Positions 24,673 through 32,166 of a stretch of DNA of 34,359 bases are shown here, piece by piece. Source of the stretch: CAYHZL01 sp964361075 (GTDB taxonomy: Bacteria; Bacteroidota; Ignavibacteria; UBA10030; UBA8401); assembly GCA_964361075.1 (NCBI GenBank), contig CAYHZL010000014.1, positions 1 to 34,359 of the forward strand, read 5' to 3'. The first letter of the stretch is position 1; each line of letters opens with the position of its first letter. The position numbers and the translations under genes were made by a program. A model generated the notes under the pieces. The model was not told the DNA's origin. It made no database searches and worked only from the letters and a program-made list of their open reading frames with translations.

Positions 24673-24873
24673 TTGGTAGGAGTAGTTGTTAACGAAAACG
24701 AATCCATTGACCGTGCAATTAAACGATTCAAAAAGAAATATGAACGTTCAGGTGTATTGAAAGAATTTAAGAAGCGCGCGTTTTTCACCAAGCCATCTGT
24801 GAAAAGGCGAATGAAAAAAATTAAAGCCATTCGCAGAGCACAGCGTGCTGACATGGAAGAAGCAATGATCTAA
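24673..24873 (+). CDS. rpsU: 30S ribosomal protein S21 (TTG start)
   Basis: The 66-residue bS21 has the family pattern VVVNENESIDRAIKRFKKKY, SGVLKEFKKR and PSVKRRMKKIKAIRR. S21 sits near the anti-Shine-Dalgarno end of 16S rRNA. There is no ATG at the start. A TTG at 24673 is preceded by AGGAGGTGAT (24658-24667), a full anti-Shine-Dalgarno complement, nine bases away. The combination of a near-perfect ribosome site and a weak start codon fits a gene whose product influences Shine-Dalgarno recognition in this phylum. It is followed at once by a strong terminator. Confidence 0.97.
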   Translation: MVGVVVNENESIDRAIKRFKKKYERSGVLKEFKKRAFFTKPSVKRRMKKIKAIRRAQRADMEEAMI

Positions 24874-24910
24874 AACAAAAAACCCCATCTTTTGATGGGG
24901 TTTTTTGTTT
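24873..24910. terminator. Bidirectional intrinsic terminator
   Basis: A perfect 17-bp stem, AAACAAAAAACCCCATC (24873-24889) with GATGGGGTTTTTTGTTT (24894-24910), has a TTTT loop. It has U-tracts in both directions and sits between the convergent rpsU and anti-sigma genes. Confidence 0.95.
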
Positions 24911-24928
24911 CGCAGCTATTCAAAAAAA

Positions 24929-26464
24929 TTACAATTCAATGCCGCCACTATCAACATCACGTTTCACCGGACGCTTCTCCTGATGTTGTGGAATTTCATC
25001 TAAATCAATTTTTTTCTCATTGAAATTCTTCCACTCGGTTTTATTTTCAATATGTTTGTTTTTACGCGGCTTCATTAACATGCGAACACGCGAACGCGAA
25101 GATGACGAATCTTTAAATTCAAAAAAGAATTCGCCTCGCGGCATCGAACGGAAAATACGAACCATCGCACTATCAGTCGGAATTTCCATTGCAAAAGCCG
25201 AGTCGCTTAAAATTTTGAATTGTTGCGAGCGTTGTTGTTCATGTTCAACCTGAAGTGCTTTCGGCGCACGACGCGGCATCACCATTTCGAACTCATGTAT
25301 GTTCGGCACTGTTTCTGCCTCATCATCAATTTGAATTCTGACACACTGCTCACTTCCAGTTACTTGAATCGGCGCATGTGAATGAGAAAAAGTACGTTCA
25401 CGCATCGAAATTGCACGGTCATTAAACTGTTGAATCATCTCTTGAATGACAATATTTACTCTCGAAATATTAGTACGCGTTGCATTTATATTCTCAACAA
25501 TATCGCGCACTTTATCAGGATTCATTTCTGTGTATTGAACAGAATCACCGGCGATAACTACGAAGCGATTTGATCGCGGTGCTAATGCAATTCTTTTATA
25601 AATTTTTTCCGGCGATGTTGATGGTAAATTTCCGGCAACAACAGTGTACGGTGCATTACGCGCATCTAAAAATTTCTGAAATCGAATACGCTGTACCGGT
25701 TCTAAACTCGCGGCAATATTCGTCATCATTTCTTTATTAAGCGAAGCCAACTCCGCGTGGATAGCAACTTCTTCATTCTCGCCTACGAAAACCGAATTTT
25801 GAATTTTATCTTTGCAATAATTTAAAATTGAATCGACAACTTTATGTTGATTTGGTGTTGCACGTATTTCTGAATAAAACTCTTGTAATGAAACAATCGG
25901 CCTGTGTTGTTGTTCCATGCGCGTAAATTCAATTTTATAACCATTCTCTCCATTTTTATTCACCTGAAGCGCCGTTGTTTTTTCAGAATCAATAGACAAA
26001 CTGCCAAACAACGCAAACTGCAACACTTTTTCTTTATCCAAATTTGTAAAAAGTGGAATAATATTTCCCTGCATCAATTGATTACGCACGGCAACGACTT
26101 GTTCTTTTTTTTCATTCAAAAAATGTGTGAAGAGTCTCCCATCCTTTACAAAAAGTAATGTAATGACAACAATTGCAAAAGCACCGGCGCTGAAGAGAGC
26201 AAATACTGATTTCCGTTGAAGAAATTTTTTCTCTGAACGTTTATCTATTGTATGCGAAAGACGCGCCCAAAACCATTCATTCTTCTCAATAGGTGATTTG
26301 GATGAGAGGGACGATTTTAATGCTTTCAGCGAATCGTATTCTTTTTTGGCTTCAGCATTGCCGGCAAGATACTCCTCAAGTTCCTTCACTTCAAACGGAT
26401 CAAGCGCTCCATCAAGATAGAGCGAAAGTTGATATGATAATTCTTTTTTCGAAAACTTTTTCAT
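24929..26464 (-). CDS. Membrane anti-sigma factor
   Basis: The 511-residue protein lies 46 bases downstream of the ECF sigma gene. Residues about 1-80 resemble an anti-sigma domain (LSYQLSLYLDGALDPFEVKE, then LAGNAEAKKEYDSL) but lack the zinc His/Cys set of ZAS domains. One membrane helix covers about 87-106. The large C-terminal part (about 110-511) would be periplasmic; it contains ASLEPVQRIRFQKFLDARNA, similar to the LTxxQ/Spy-type helix, and ends in a basic, disordered tail. It probably holds the sigma factor at the membrane and releases it on an envelope signal. The signal is unknown. Confidence 0.8.
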   Translation of the reverse strand: MKKFSKKELSYQLSLYLDGALDPFEVKELEEYLAGNAEAKKEYDSLKALKSSLSSKSPIEKNEWFWARLSHTIDKRSEKKFLQRKSVFALFSAGAFAIVVITLLFVKDGRLFTHFLNEKKEQVVAVRNQLMQGNIIPLFTNLDKEKVLQFALFGSLSIDSEKTTALQVNKNGENGYKIEFTRMEQQHRPIVSLQEFYSEIRATPNQHKVVDSILNYCKDKIQNSVFVGENEEVAIHAELASLNKEMMTNIAASLEPVQRIRFQKFLDARNAPYTVVAGNLPSTSPEKIYKRIALAPRSNRFVVIAGDSVQYTEMNPDKVRDIVENINATRTNISRVNIVIQEMIQQFNDRAISMRERTFSHSHAPIQVTGSEQCVRIQIDDEAETVPNIHEFEMVMPRRAPKALQVEHEQQRSQQFKILSDSAFAMEIPTDSAMVRIFRSMPRGEFFFEFKDSSSSRSRVRMLMKPRKNKHIENKTEWKNFNEKKIDLDEIPQHQEKRPVKRDVDSGGIEL

Positions 26465-26510
26465 AGTGTTACATATTTCGAACAGATAAAAAATCTGCCC
26501 TTTCCTTTTA

Positions 26511-27113
26511 TCAATTTTCCATCAACGGCTGTAATAGTGTTCGAAGCATTGCCCGTCCGCGCGAAAGCCGAGACTTTACAGTGCCAATTTCGCAATCCAT
26601 TATTTCAGTCATTTCTTCGTATGAAAATCCATCTACATCTTTCAAAATAACGGGGATGCGAAATTTCTCTGGTAATTTTTGAAGCCCATTTTCAATCACT
26701 TCACTTACATTGAAATCATAGTGATTATAGCTTGCACTTGCTTCCAAAACCTTATCGGATGTTTCCATCATAACCTCTAAGGAAAAAAACCTCTTTACTT
26801 TTCGCTTTCTCAACTCATCTCGACTTTTATTAACCGCAATTCTATAAAGCCACGTATAAAACGATGATTCAAAACGAAATTTCGGCAACGCTTCGTACAC
26901 TTTTATAAAAACTTCTTGAGCCAAATCATCAACTATTCCATTTTCTTTGAATATGGAATAAATAAGATTGCGCACACGCTCCTGGTATCGCTCAACCAGA
27001 AATCGAAATACTTCCTTCTGACCGTTTTGAAAAAGCGAAATCAACACATCGTCGCTTTTTTGCTCATTTGGAATATGTGCTTCGTGAATACGAATAATTG
27101 CCGGCTTACTCAT
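26511..27113 (-). CDS. ECF RNA polymerase sigma factor (RpoE-like)
   Basis: The 200-residue sigma70-family group 4 protein has region 2 at about 35-105 (FRFLVERYQERVRNLIYSI, DDLAQEVFIKVYEALPKFR, FYTWLYRIAVNKSRDELRKR) and region 4 at about 135-195 (LQKLPEKFRIPVILKDVDGF, then YEEMTEIMDCEIGTVKSRLS). Region 3 is absent, as expected. It directs transcription of a regulon that is probably envelope-related. The downstream gene is a membrane anti-sigma factor. An ECF-type promoter precedes it, implying autoregulation. Confidence 0.95.
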   Translation of the reverse strand: MSKPAIIRIHEAHIPNEQKSDDVLISLFQNGQKEVFRFLVERYQERVRNLIYSIFKENGIVDDLAQEVFIKVYEALPKFRFESSFYTWLYRIAVNKSRDELRKRKVKRFFSLEVMMETSDKVLEASASYNHYDFNVSEVIENGLQKLPEKFRIPVILKDVDGFSYEEMTEIMDCEIGTVKSRLSRGRAMLRTLLQPLMEN

Positions 27114-27145
27114 TCATTCTATTATTTGGTTTTTGTAAAAATATA

Positions 27146-27170
27146 GACGATTGATACAATAAAATGTTCC
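27146..27170 (-). promoter_or_regulatory. ECF-type promoter, probable autoregulation
   Basis: On the minus strand GGAAC (27166-27170) and CGTC (27146-27149) are separated by 16 bases, the RpoE-like -35/-10 layout. The site is 33 bases before the ECF sigma gene start. Confidence 0.65.
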
Positions 27171-27180
27171 GAAATTTCTT

Positions 27181-27221
27181 AAAAAAGAAAGCCAACAGCA
27201 AATCTCTTTGTTGTTGGCTTT
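27181..27221 (-). terminator. Intrinsic terminator after the histone-like gene
   Basis: AAAGCCAACAGCAAA (27188-27202) and TTTGTTGTTGGCTTT (27207-27221) form a 15-bp stem with one mismatch. On the minus strand it is followed by TCTTTTTT. It is 22 bases past the stop at 27243. Confidence 0.9.
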
Positions 27222-27242
27222 TACAAAATGTAAAAAAATATA

Positions 27243-27461
27243 TTATGAATTTACGGCTGTTGTTTCTACTGTTTCCTCTTCATCTTTTCCAACACCTTTA
27301 ATTTCCTGAACTTCTTTACGAATATCTTGAGATTTTCGCTTTAATTCATTCATGTGTTTCCGAACGCGAGTTCCAGCAGATTTATTGCCTTTATCGTAAA
27401 ATTTGATAAAATCTTTTTCAAAGCTGTGAACAAGTTCAACTATTTCGCTAAATCGGCTCAT
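27243..27461 (-). CDS. Histone H1/Hc1-like DNA-associated protein
   Basis: The 72-residue small basic protein matches the Hc1-like group of Bacteroidota/Chlorobiota. SRFSEIVELVHSFEKDF, KFYDKGNKSAGTRVRKHMNE and LKRKSQDIRKEVQEIKG are typical; the GTRVRK segment is the most conserved. The last 15 residues form an acidic tail (DEEETVETT). It is likely a nucleoid-associated protein, probably abundant given its consensus-like promoter and strong terminator as a single-gene unit. Confidence 0.85.
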   Translation of the reverse strand: MSRFSEIVELVHSFEKDFIKFYDKGNKSAGTRVRKHMNELKRKSQDIRKEVQEIKGVGKDEEETVETTAVNS

Positions 27462-27551
27462 TGATGTCTCCTTTATTAAGTTTTTGTTTGAAATCCTATG
27501 AAATAGGTTTGTTAATTATGAAATACTTAAACTAAACGCTTTTGCTCTATA

Positions 27552-27582
27552 CTTACCACCTTGCTTTAGGTGAATTGGTAAG
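27552..27582 (-). promoter_or_regulatory. Hairpin in the histone-like gene leader
   Basis: CTTACC (27552-27557) pairs with GGTAAG (27577-27582), and ACCT (27558-27561) pairs with AGGT (27568-27571) inside it. It lies shortly after the expected transcription start in a leader of about 130 bases. Its function is unknown; a 5'-stabilising hairpin is possible. Confidence 0.4.
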
Positions 27583-27596
27583 CCTCTTTTATTTCA

Positions 27597-27625
27597 ATAT
27601 TATCGCATTTTATGATAAGAGTCAA
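27597..27625 (-). promoter_or_regulatory. Promoter of the histone-like gene
   Basis: On the minus strand TTGACT (27620-27625) and TAATAT (27597-27602) are exactly 17 bases apart, close to the sigma70 consensus. Confidence 0.75.
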
Positions 27626-27650
27626 GTAAAAACTTTGAAATTTTACAGTA

Positions 27651-28499
27651 TTAAGCGGTTTTATTTTGATCGGAAACAAGCTTGTTTTTGCCCCTGAAGT
27701 AGACTAAAAATATTATAGAAAGAGATAACAATATTGATGAAAAAAGAATGCCATCACCATAAAACAAGTATTGTTCAGTAACAAAAAATGAGTCGTTTTC
27801 ACCAGAAAGAAGTGTTAAAACAAGTGGAATGAGTGTAATAGTGCCAACTCGAAATGAGTATGAACACCAAATTGACTGCGTTAATAAATAAACTGCTGAT
27901 GAAAAAAAACCTATTGAAAATAAATAAAAAAATATAAGAATAAATTGTGAGCCATTACCCTTTATAAAGTGCAATGGAATATCAGAAAATGAATATAACG
28001 TCCAAATTAATGAAGAAGCCACAAAAGAGTACCATATAGAAGAATTTTTTTGAAATTGGGCGAAAATAAAACCACGAAAGACAAACTCTTCAACCAGAAA
28101 AGTAGTTACTGAAAATACAAAGATGGATGGAATATCAAATAATGTAGTAAGAATAAGAGTTGTTGTATTTTCAACAGCTCTGTATTCAATCTTATTAAAA
28201 ATAATACCAACAATTACAACCACTCCGGCAAAAATAACTGGTAAAAAGAAAAAAAGAAAATTTTTATACGTATTCCATATTTTGATAAGCGGTAAAATAT
28301 CCATCTTCCAATTCTGTTTTTTTGAAAAAATAGCAAGCAAAAGAACGAGAGCGAGAGTTTTTAAATCAACTAATATTTCCCAAATATAAAATTGGGTTTG
28401 GATTTCAAAATAATTTAGAATTCCAAAAATCATGGAAATTATTACAATACTAACAGAAAAAAAGAGAAAATTTTTATCCATATTTAAACAAAGAATCAA
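27651..28499 (-). CDS. CPBP-like membrane protein, probably inactive protease
   Basis: The 282-residue protein has about eight membrane segments. E137-E138-F-V-F-R142 is motif 1 (EExxxR) of CPBP/CAAX-type intramembrane metalloproteases. Motif 2 should read F-x-x-x-H but here is W166-T-L-Y-S170. The region for motif 3 (usually H-x-x-x-N) reads SIWCSYSFRVG with no His. Both metal-binding histidines therefore seem lost, suggesting a degenerate or non-proteolytic member. A second ATG at 28481 is a possible start. No clear operon partner: its stop lies beside the histone-like promoter. Confidence 0.7.
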   Translation of the reverse strand: MILCLNMDKNFLFFSVSIVIISMIFGILNYFEIQTQFYIWEILVDLKTLALVLLLAIFSKKQNWKMDILPLIKIWNTYKNFLFFFLPVIFAGVVVIVGIIFNKIEYRAVENTTTLILTTLFDIPSIFVFSVTTFLVEEFVFRGFIFAQFQKNSSIWYSFVASSLIWTLYSFSDIPLHFIKGNGSQFILIFFYLFSIGFFSSAVYLLTQSIWCSYSFRVGTITLIPLVLTLLSGENDSFFVTEQYLFYGDGILFSSILLSLSIIFLVYFRGKNKLVSDQNKTA

Positions 28500-28658
28500 T
28501 AATACAACAACTACAACATTTTTTTAGTACTAAAAAACGTTACTTGAAAATACAAAAATATTCCCTACTTTTCCCTTATTTAACAAACTCTTTCCCAAAA
28601 GCCGGAACAATATAAATAATTACATGTTTAGAACAATTTTATTATTTAGATTAAACAA

Positions 28659-28671
28659 GACTATATTAGTC
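28659..28671. promoter_or_regulatory. Palindromic site upstream of the fur promoter
   Basis: GACTATATTAGTC is a near-perfect palindrome (GACTA/TAGTC) about 37 bases upstream of the -35 box of fur. The nearby ATTTAGATTAA (28644-28654) recurs in the Fur-box-like site at 28738. It may be a second operator. Confidence 0.35.
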
Positions 28672-28707
28672 CAATTTGCATTTTTTAACTATTTTAGCCA
28701 CTTTATA

Positions 28708-28736
28708 TTGACATCGTAAATTTTTCTTATTATATT
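28708..28736 (+). promoter_or_regulatory. Promoter of the fur-feo operon
   Basis: TTGACA (28708-28713) is a perfect -35 box. TATATT (28731-28736) follows after exactly 17 bases. The start would be near 28743, about 48 bases before the fur ATG. The 290-base gap before fur contains no ORF. Confidence 0.85.
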
Positions 28737-28737
28737 A

Positions 28738-28756
28738 ATTTAGATTAAGTCCAAAT
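28738..28756 (+). promoter_or_regulatory. Fur-box-like operator
   Basis: ATTTAGATTAAGTCCAAAT is a 7-5-7 inverted repeat with one mismatch, 19 bp like classical Fur boxes. It starts two bases after the -10 box and covers the expected start site, so a bound repressor would block the fur-feo promoter. Confidence 0.55.
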
Positions 28757-28790
28757 AAAAATTGGCACATTAGTTGTCCTCTTTGTAATC

Positions 28791-29228
28791 ATGGATATGG
28801 AATTAGCAAAAGAAAATTTTACAAAGTATTTGAAATCTGGCAACTACAGAATTACACCCGAGCGTTTTTATGTTCTCGAAGCTGTTATGAACTGCGACGG
28901 ACATTTTGACGCTGATGAGCTTTTCCTTCAAATGAAGACAGGAAATAAGGGAAAGGTTTCGCGTGCTACAGTTTATAACACGCTAGACCTATTGCAAGAT
29001 TGTGGTCTCATATCAAAATATAGGTTTGGCGAAAACCACTCTCGCTATGAAAAAGCTTTGGGCAGACCGCATCATGATCACATGATCTGTTTGCAGTGTG
29101 GAGATATTCTTGAGTTTGTAAATGAAAAAGTGATAAAAATTCAAGAAGAAGTTTGCGCAGAAAATAATTTTAAACATCAAAGTTCCACTCTTCAAATTTT
29201 CGGTGTTTGTTCTAAATGTCAAAAATAA
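28791..29228 (+). CDS. fur: Fur-family transcriptional repressor
   Basis: The 145-residue protein has an N-terminal winged helix (about 10-85; YRITPERFYVLEAVM, KGKVSRATVYNTLDLLQDCGLI) and a C-terminal metal/dimer domain with H94-H95-D96-H97 and two CxxC pairs (C100/C103, C140/C143) for structural zinc. The Fur, PerR and Zur subtypes cannot be separated with certainty, but co-transcription with feoA-feoA-feoB argues for iron sensing. A Fur-box-like palindrome at its own promoter suggests autoregulation. A second ATG lies two codons in. No Shine-Dalgarno is evident. Confidence 0.93.
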   Translation: MDMELAKENFTKYLKSGNYRITPERFYVLEAVMNCDGHFDADELFLQMKTGNKGKVSRATVYNTLDLLQDCGLISKYRFGENHSRYEKALGRPHHDHMICLQCGDILEFVNEKVIKIQEEVCAENNFKHQSSTLQIFGVCSKCQK

Positions 29229-29237
29229 TTTAAATTT

Positions 29238-29462
29238 ATGAAATCATTAACTGAAATTCCTGTTGGAAAAAGAGTAAAAATTTACCGTCTCGAATCTCAA
29301 CCAGAAGTCTGCCACCGCTTACGCGAGCTTGGATTTTGCGAAAATGCAGTTATTCGCTGTGTAACTAGTAGCTCGTCGCAACTCATTTGCGAGGTATGTA
29401 ATTCCCGTGTTGGTTTGCATCATTCAATTGCAAAAGATATTGTTGTTACATCTTTCGAATAA
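29238..29462 (+). CDS. feoA: FeoA-domain protein (first copy)
   Basis: The 74-residue SH3-like protein reads SLTEIPVGKRVKIYRLES, then HRLRELGFCENAVIRCV, and CEVCNSRVGLHHSIAKDIVV, the FeoA pattern. FeoA is a small cytoplasmic partner of FeoB in ferrous iron uptake. This copy carries several cysteines (C-E-V-C) not found in the second copy. It is 9 bases after fur and 2 bases before the next feoA. Confidence 0.9.
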   Translation: MKSLTEIPVGKRVKIYRLESQPEVCHRLRELGFCENAVIRCVTSSSSQLICEVCNSRVGLHHSIAKDIVVTSFE

Positions 29463-29464
29463 TC

Positions 29465-29710
29465 ATGAATGAGCGCACGTTAAATACACTGAAGCCAAGC
29501 GAGGTTGGAATTATTAGTCACATCACTTCTGCATCGCCAAAAATAAAACAGCGATTATTGGAAATGGGATTAATTAAAGGTACCTCCATTGAAATTATCC
29601 GATTCGCTCCATTAGGCGATCCTATCGAAATCAGCATACGTGGATATCGTTTGTCACTTCGCAAAGAAGAAGCTGAATCGATTATTATTTCGAAATCCGT
29701 TACAAACTAA
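29465..29710 (+). CDS. feoA: FeoA-domain protein (second copy)
   Basis: The 81-residue protein with the classical FeoA layout reads LNTLKPSEVGIISHI, KQRLLEMGLIKGTSIEIIRF, APLGDPIEISIRGYRLSLRK. It has diverged from the first copy and lacks cysteines. It is 2 bases before feoB, so it is the likely direct FeoB partner. Paired feoA genes before feoB are common in this phylum. Confidence 0.95.
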   Translation: MNERTLNTLKPSEVGIISHITSASPKIKQRLLEMGLIKGTSIEIIRFAPLGDPIEISIRGYRLSLRKEEAESIIISKSVTN

Positions 29711-29712
29711 CT

Positions 29713-31806
29713 ATGATTGTTAATAGAAAAATAGAAAACATTGCTATCATTGGTAATCCTAATTCCGGGAAGACGACTCTTTTTAATGCGCTTACCGGAC
29801 TTCGGCAAAAAGTTGGAAACTATCCGGGTGTTACTGTAGAAAAAAAAGAAGGTAAAATTTTTCTCACCACCGGAGAAGAAATTTCTATTCTTGATTTACC
29901 CGGTACATATAGTCTTACGGCAAATTCTCCTGACGAAAAAATTGCTACCGATGTTTTACTCGGACGCGTACCAAACATCCCTCTTCCCGATCTTATCATT
30001 TGTGTTGTTGATGCAAGCAATCTTGAACGCAATCTTTATCTCGTCAGCCAAATTATTGATCATCACTTCGCAATCATTGTTGCTTTAAATATGATGGATG
30101 TTGCAGAGCAAGAAGGTATAAAAATAAATATCCCAGCTCTGTCAAAAGAATTAGGAGTTCCGGTTGTTCGAACAGTAGCAAGTAAAAATATTGGCGTACG
30201 GGAATTGCGTGCTGTGTTATCTTCCGAAATTCATACTTCCACACAACTACGGCAATGGGTTCTTCCCAAAAAAGTAAAAGAAGAACACGAAGAATTACAA
30301 TCAATGCTGCAGGCAACACATCAATTGCCTGAACCTGTTGCATTTCATGAAGCAATTTCTTTGCTCGCATCGCCATACGAAATTGATGAACACAAAGATC
30401 GTTACGCACCGGAAATTCTTTCACATCTACAAAAAGATTATGAGAAGTTGGATTTTCTCGGCTTCGATCGTCATTCTGTTTTTGTTGAAGCACGCTATCA
30501 ATGGATAAAAAAAGTTTGCAATGCTTCAGTGATTTCGTCGCAGCGTTCCTCAATTTCATTCAGCGATAGAATAGATAGAGTAGTAACACATAGAGTGTGG
30601 GGCTTTGTTATTTTTTTCGCGCTGATGGCTTTGATGTTTCAGACAATTTTTTCATGGGCAAATCTTCCTATGGAATTAATTAGCGAAGGTTTCGCTTGGT
30701 TGGGAATTCAAGTCGGAAAAATTATTCCTCCGGGAGATTTGCATGATTTAATCATCAATGGCGCAATCGCCGGTGTTGGCGCTGTTGTTGCATTTCTTCC
30801 GCAGATATTATTTTTATTTCTATTTCTTGGTTTGCTTGAAGATACAGGATACATGTCGCGAGCCGCGTTTATTATGGATAGAGTGATGAGCAAAGTTGGA
30901 CTACACGGAAAATCTTTTATCCCGATGTTGAGTTCGTTCGCCTGTGCAATTCCCGGAATTATGGCAACGCGAACAATCGAAAGTCCGAAAGATAGATTAG
31001 TAACCATGCTCGTTGCGCCGTTGATGAGCTGCAGTGCACGCTTGCCAGTGTACGCATTAATGATTGCAGTATTTATTCCACGCCATTATGTTTTTGGTTT
31101 CATTTCTTTACCGGGATTAGTTCTTGTTTCAATGTACTTGCTCGGATTATTTACAGCTTTAATCATGGCGTGGCTCTTCAAAAAAACTATACTTAAAAGT
31201 GAAACGCCGCCCTTTATTATGGAGTTACCTCCATACAAAGTTCCATCACTTAAATCCACACTGCTGCACATGTGGGAACGTTCACGGCTTTTTTTGAAAC
31301 GCGCCGGCACAATAATTCTTGGTGTTTCAATTGTGCTTTGGTTTTTAGCAACATATCCTAAACTTGAAAACAGCTCTCCCGCAGAAAAATTATCTCATAG
31401 CTTTGTCGGAAAAGCCGGACACGCGATTGCACCTATTATTAAGCCATTAGGATTTGATTGGAAAATTGGTATCGGACTTATTACCTCGCTTTTACAACGC
31501 GAAGTGTTTGTTGCAACAATGGGAACAATTTATAATATCGAAAACTCGAGCAACAATACTCTTTCCCTGCGCGAACAAATGCAAAACGATATTGATCCCG
31601 CAACCGGATTACCAACATTCACAATTCTAACCGCAATTTGTGTAATGGTATATTACGTACTTTCATTGCAATGTATGTCAACAATTGCTGTCGTTCGTCG
31701 TGAATCAAACGGATGGCGGTGGCCAACTTTTCAATTCATGTATATGACAACACTTGCATACGTAGTTACTTTTTTGGTTTACAGAATTGGATTATTGATC
31801 GGATAA
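29713..31806 (+). CDS. feoB: Ferrous iron transport protein B
   Basis: The 697-residue FeoB has an N-terminal GTPase: G1 GNPNSGKTT (14-22), G3 D61-L-P-G, G4 N126-M-M-D129 and a G5-like VASKNIG. A helical GDI-like segment covers about 165-270, and the membrane domain covers about 290-697. The two Gate motifs are visible: CAIPGIMATRTI and LMSCSARLPVY, with the conserved cysteines. It imports Fe2+ across the inner membrane. It sits at the end of fur-feoA-feoA-feoB and is followed four bases later by a small Cys-rich protein. Confidence 0.98.
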   Translation: MIVNRKIENIAIIGNPNSGKTTLFNALTGLRQKVGNYPGVTVEKKEGKIFLTTGEEISILDLPGTYSLTANSPDEKIATDVLLGRVPNIPLPDLIICVVDASNLERNLYLVSQIIDHHFAIIVALNMMDVAEQEGIKINIPALSKELGVPVVRTVASKNIGVRELRAVLSSEIHTSTQLRQWVLPKKVKEEHEELQSMLQATHQLPEPVAFHEAISLLASPYEIDEHKDRYAPEILSHLQKDYEKLDFLGFDRHSVFVEARYQWIKKVCNASVISSQRSSISFSDRIDRVVTHRVWGFVIFFALMALMFQTIFSWANLPMELISEGFAWLGIQVGKIIPPGDLHDLIINGAIAGVGAVVAFLPQILFLFLFLGLLEDTGYMSRAAFIMDRVMSKVGLHGKSFIPMLSSFACAIPGIMATRTIESPKDRLVTMLVAPLMSCSARLPVYALMIAVFIPRHYVFGFISLPGLVLVSMYLLGLFTALIMAWLFKKTILKSETPPFIMELPPYKVPSLKSTLLHMWERSRLFLKRAGTIILGVSIVLWFLATYPKLENSSPAEKLSHSFVGKAGHAIAPIIKPLGFDWKIGIGLITSLLQREVFVATMGTIYNIENSSNNTLSLREQMQNDIDPATGLPTFTILTAICVMVYYVLSLQCMSTIAVVRRESNGWRWPTFQFMYMTTLAYVVTFLVYRIGLLIG

Positions 31807-31810
31807 ATTT

Positions 31811-31978
31811 ATGGATTGGCAACAAATTACATCGTTCGTTATCGTCGCGGTAAGTGCATTTCTTTTAGTGCGAAGTGAAATAAAAAAACGCCAACGTGCA
31901 AAAAAATTTCCTTGCAGTAATAGCGAAGAGTGTGGTTGTTCTTCAACGCAAGTCAGAACTGTAAAACACTACAAATAA
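31811..31978 (+). CDS. FeoB-associated Cys-rich small membrane protein
   Basis: The 55-residue protein begins MDWQQITSFVIVAVSAFLLV, giving one N-terminal membrane helix (about 6-20). A basic stretch follows, then a cysteine cluster C35-SNSEE-C41-G-C43. This matches the small FeoB-associated Cys-rich (FeoC-like, attKGCSGC type) proteins found after feoB. It lies 4 bases after the feoB stop, in the same operon. Its role in iron uptake is not well established. Confidence 0.85.
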   Translation: MDWQQITSFVIVAVSAFLLVRSEIKKRQRAKKFPCSNSEECGCSSTQVRTVKHYK

Positions 31979-31980
31979 AA

Positions 31981-32029
31981 AATGCATTACCTAAAAAAAT
32001 CCTCAGCAAAAGGTATTAGGTAATGCATT
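31981..32029. terminator. Terminator-like inverted repeat after feoB unit
   Basis: AATGCATTACCT (31981-31992) and AGGTAATGCATT (32018-32029) form a perfect 12-bp stem with a 25-base loop, two bases after the small protein's stop. There is no U-tract on the plus strand; A residues on the left give a U-tract only on the minus strand. It may end transcription inefficiently or protect the 3' end. Confidence 0.5.
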
Positions 32030-32042
32030 CAAAAACAAAAAA

Positions 32043-32136
32043 GAGTTCACACAAGGCAAACATCTTTTTCTGAAATAATATACACAAAGCTGTATGTTGA
32101 AGTCAAGAAAGCATAGATGGTTTCCTTTGTGAATTC
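32043..32136. repeat. Inverted repeat in leader of barrel-like gene
   Basis: GAGTTCACACAAGG (32043-32056) is opposed by CCTTTGTGAATTC (32124-32136), matching apart from one mismatch and one bulged base. It brackets the probable promoter and leader of the gene at 32167. Whether it is an operator or a relic element is unclear. Confidence 0.4.
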
Positions 32137-32166
32137 ACATTCATTCATTAACAAAGGAGTAATTCC

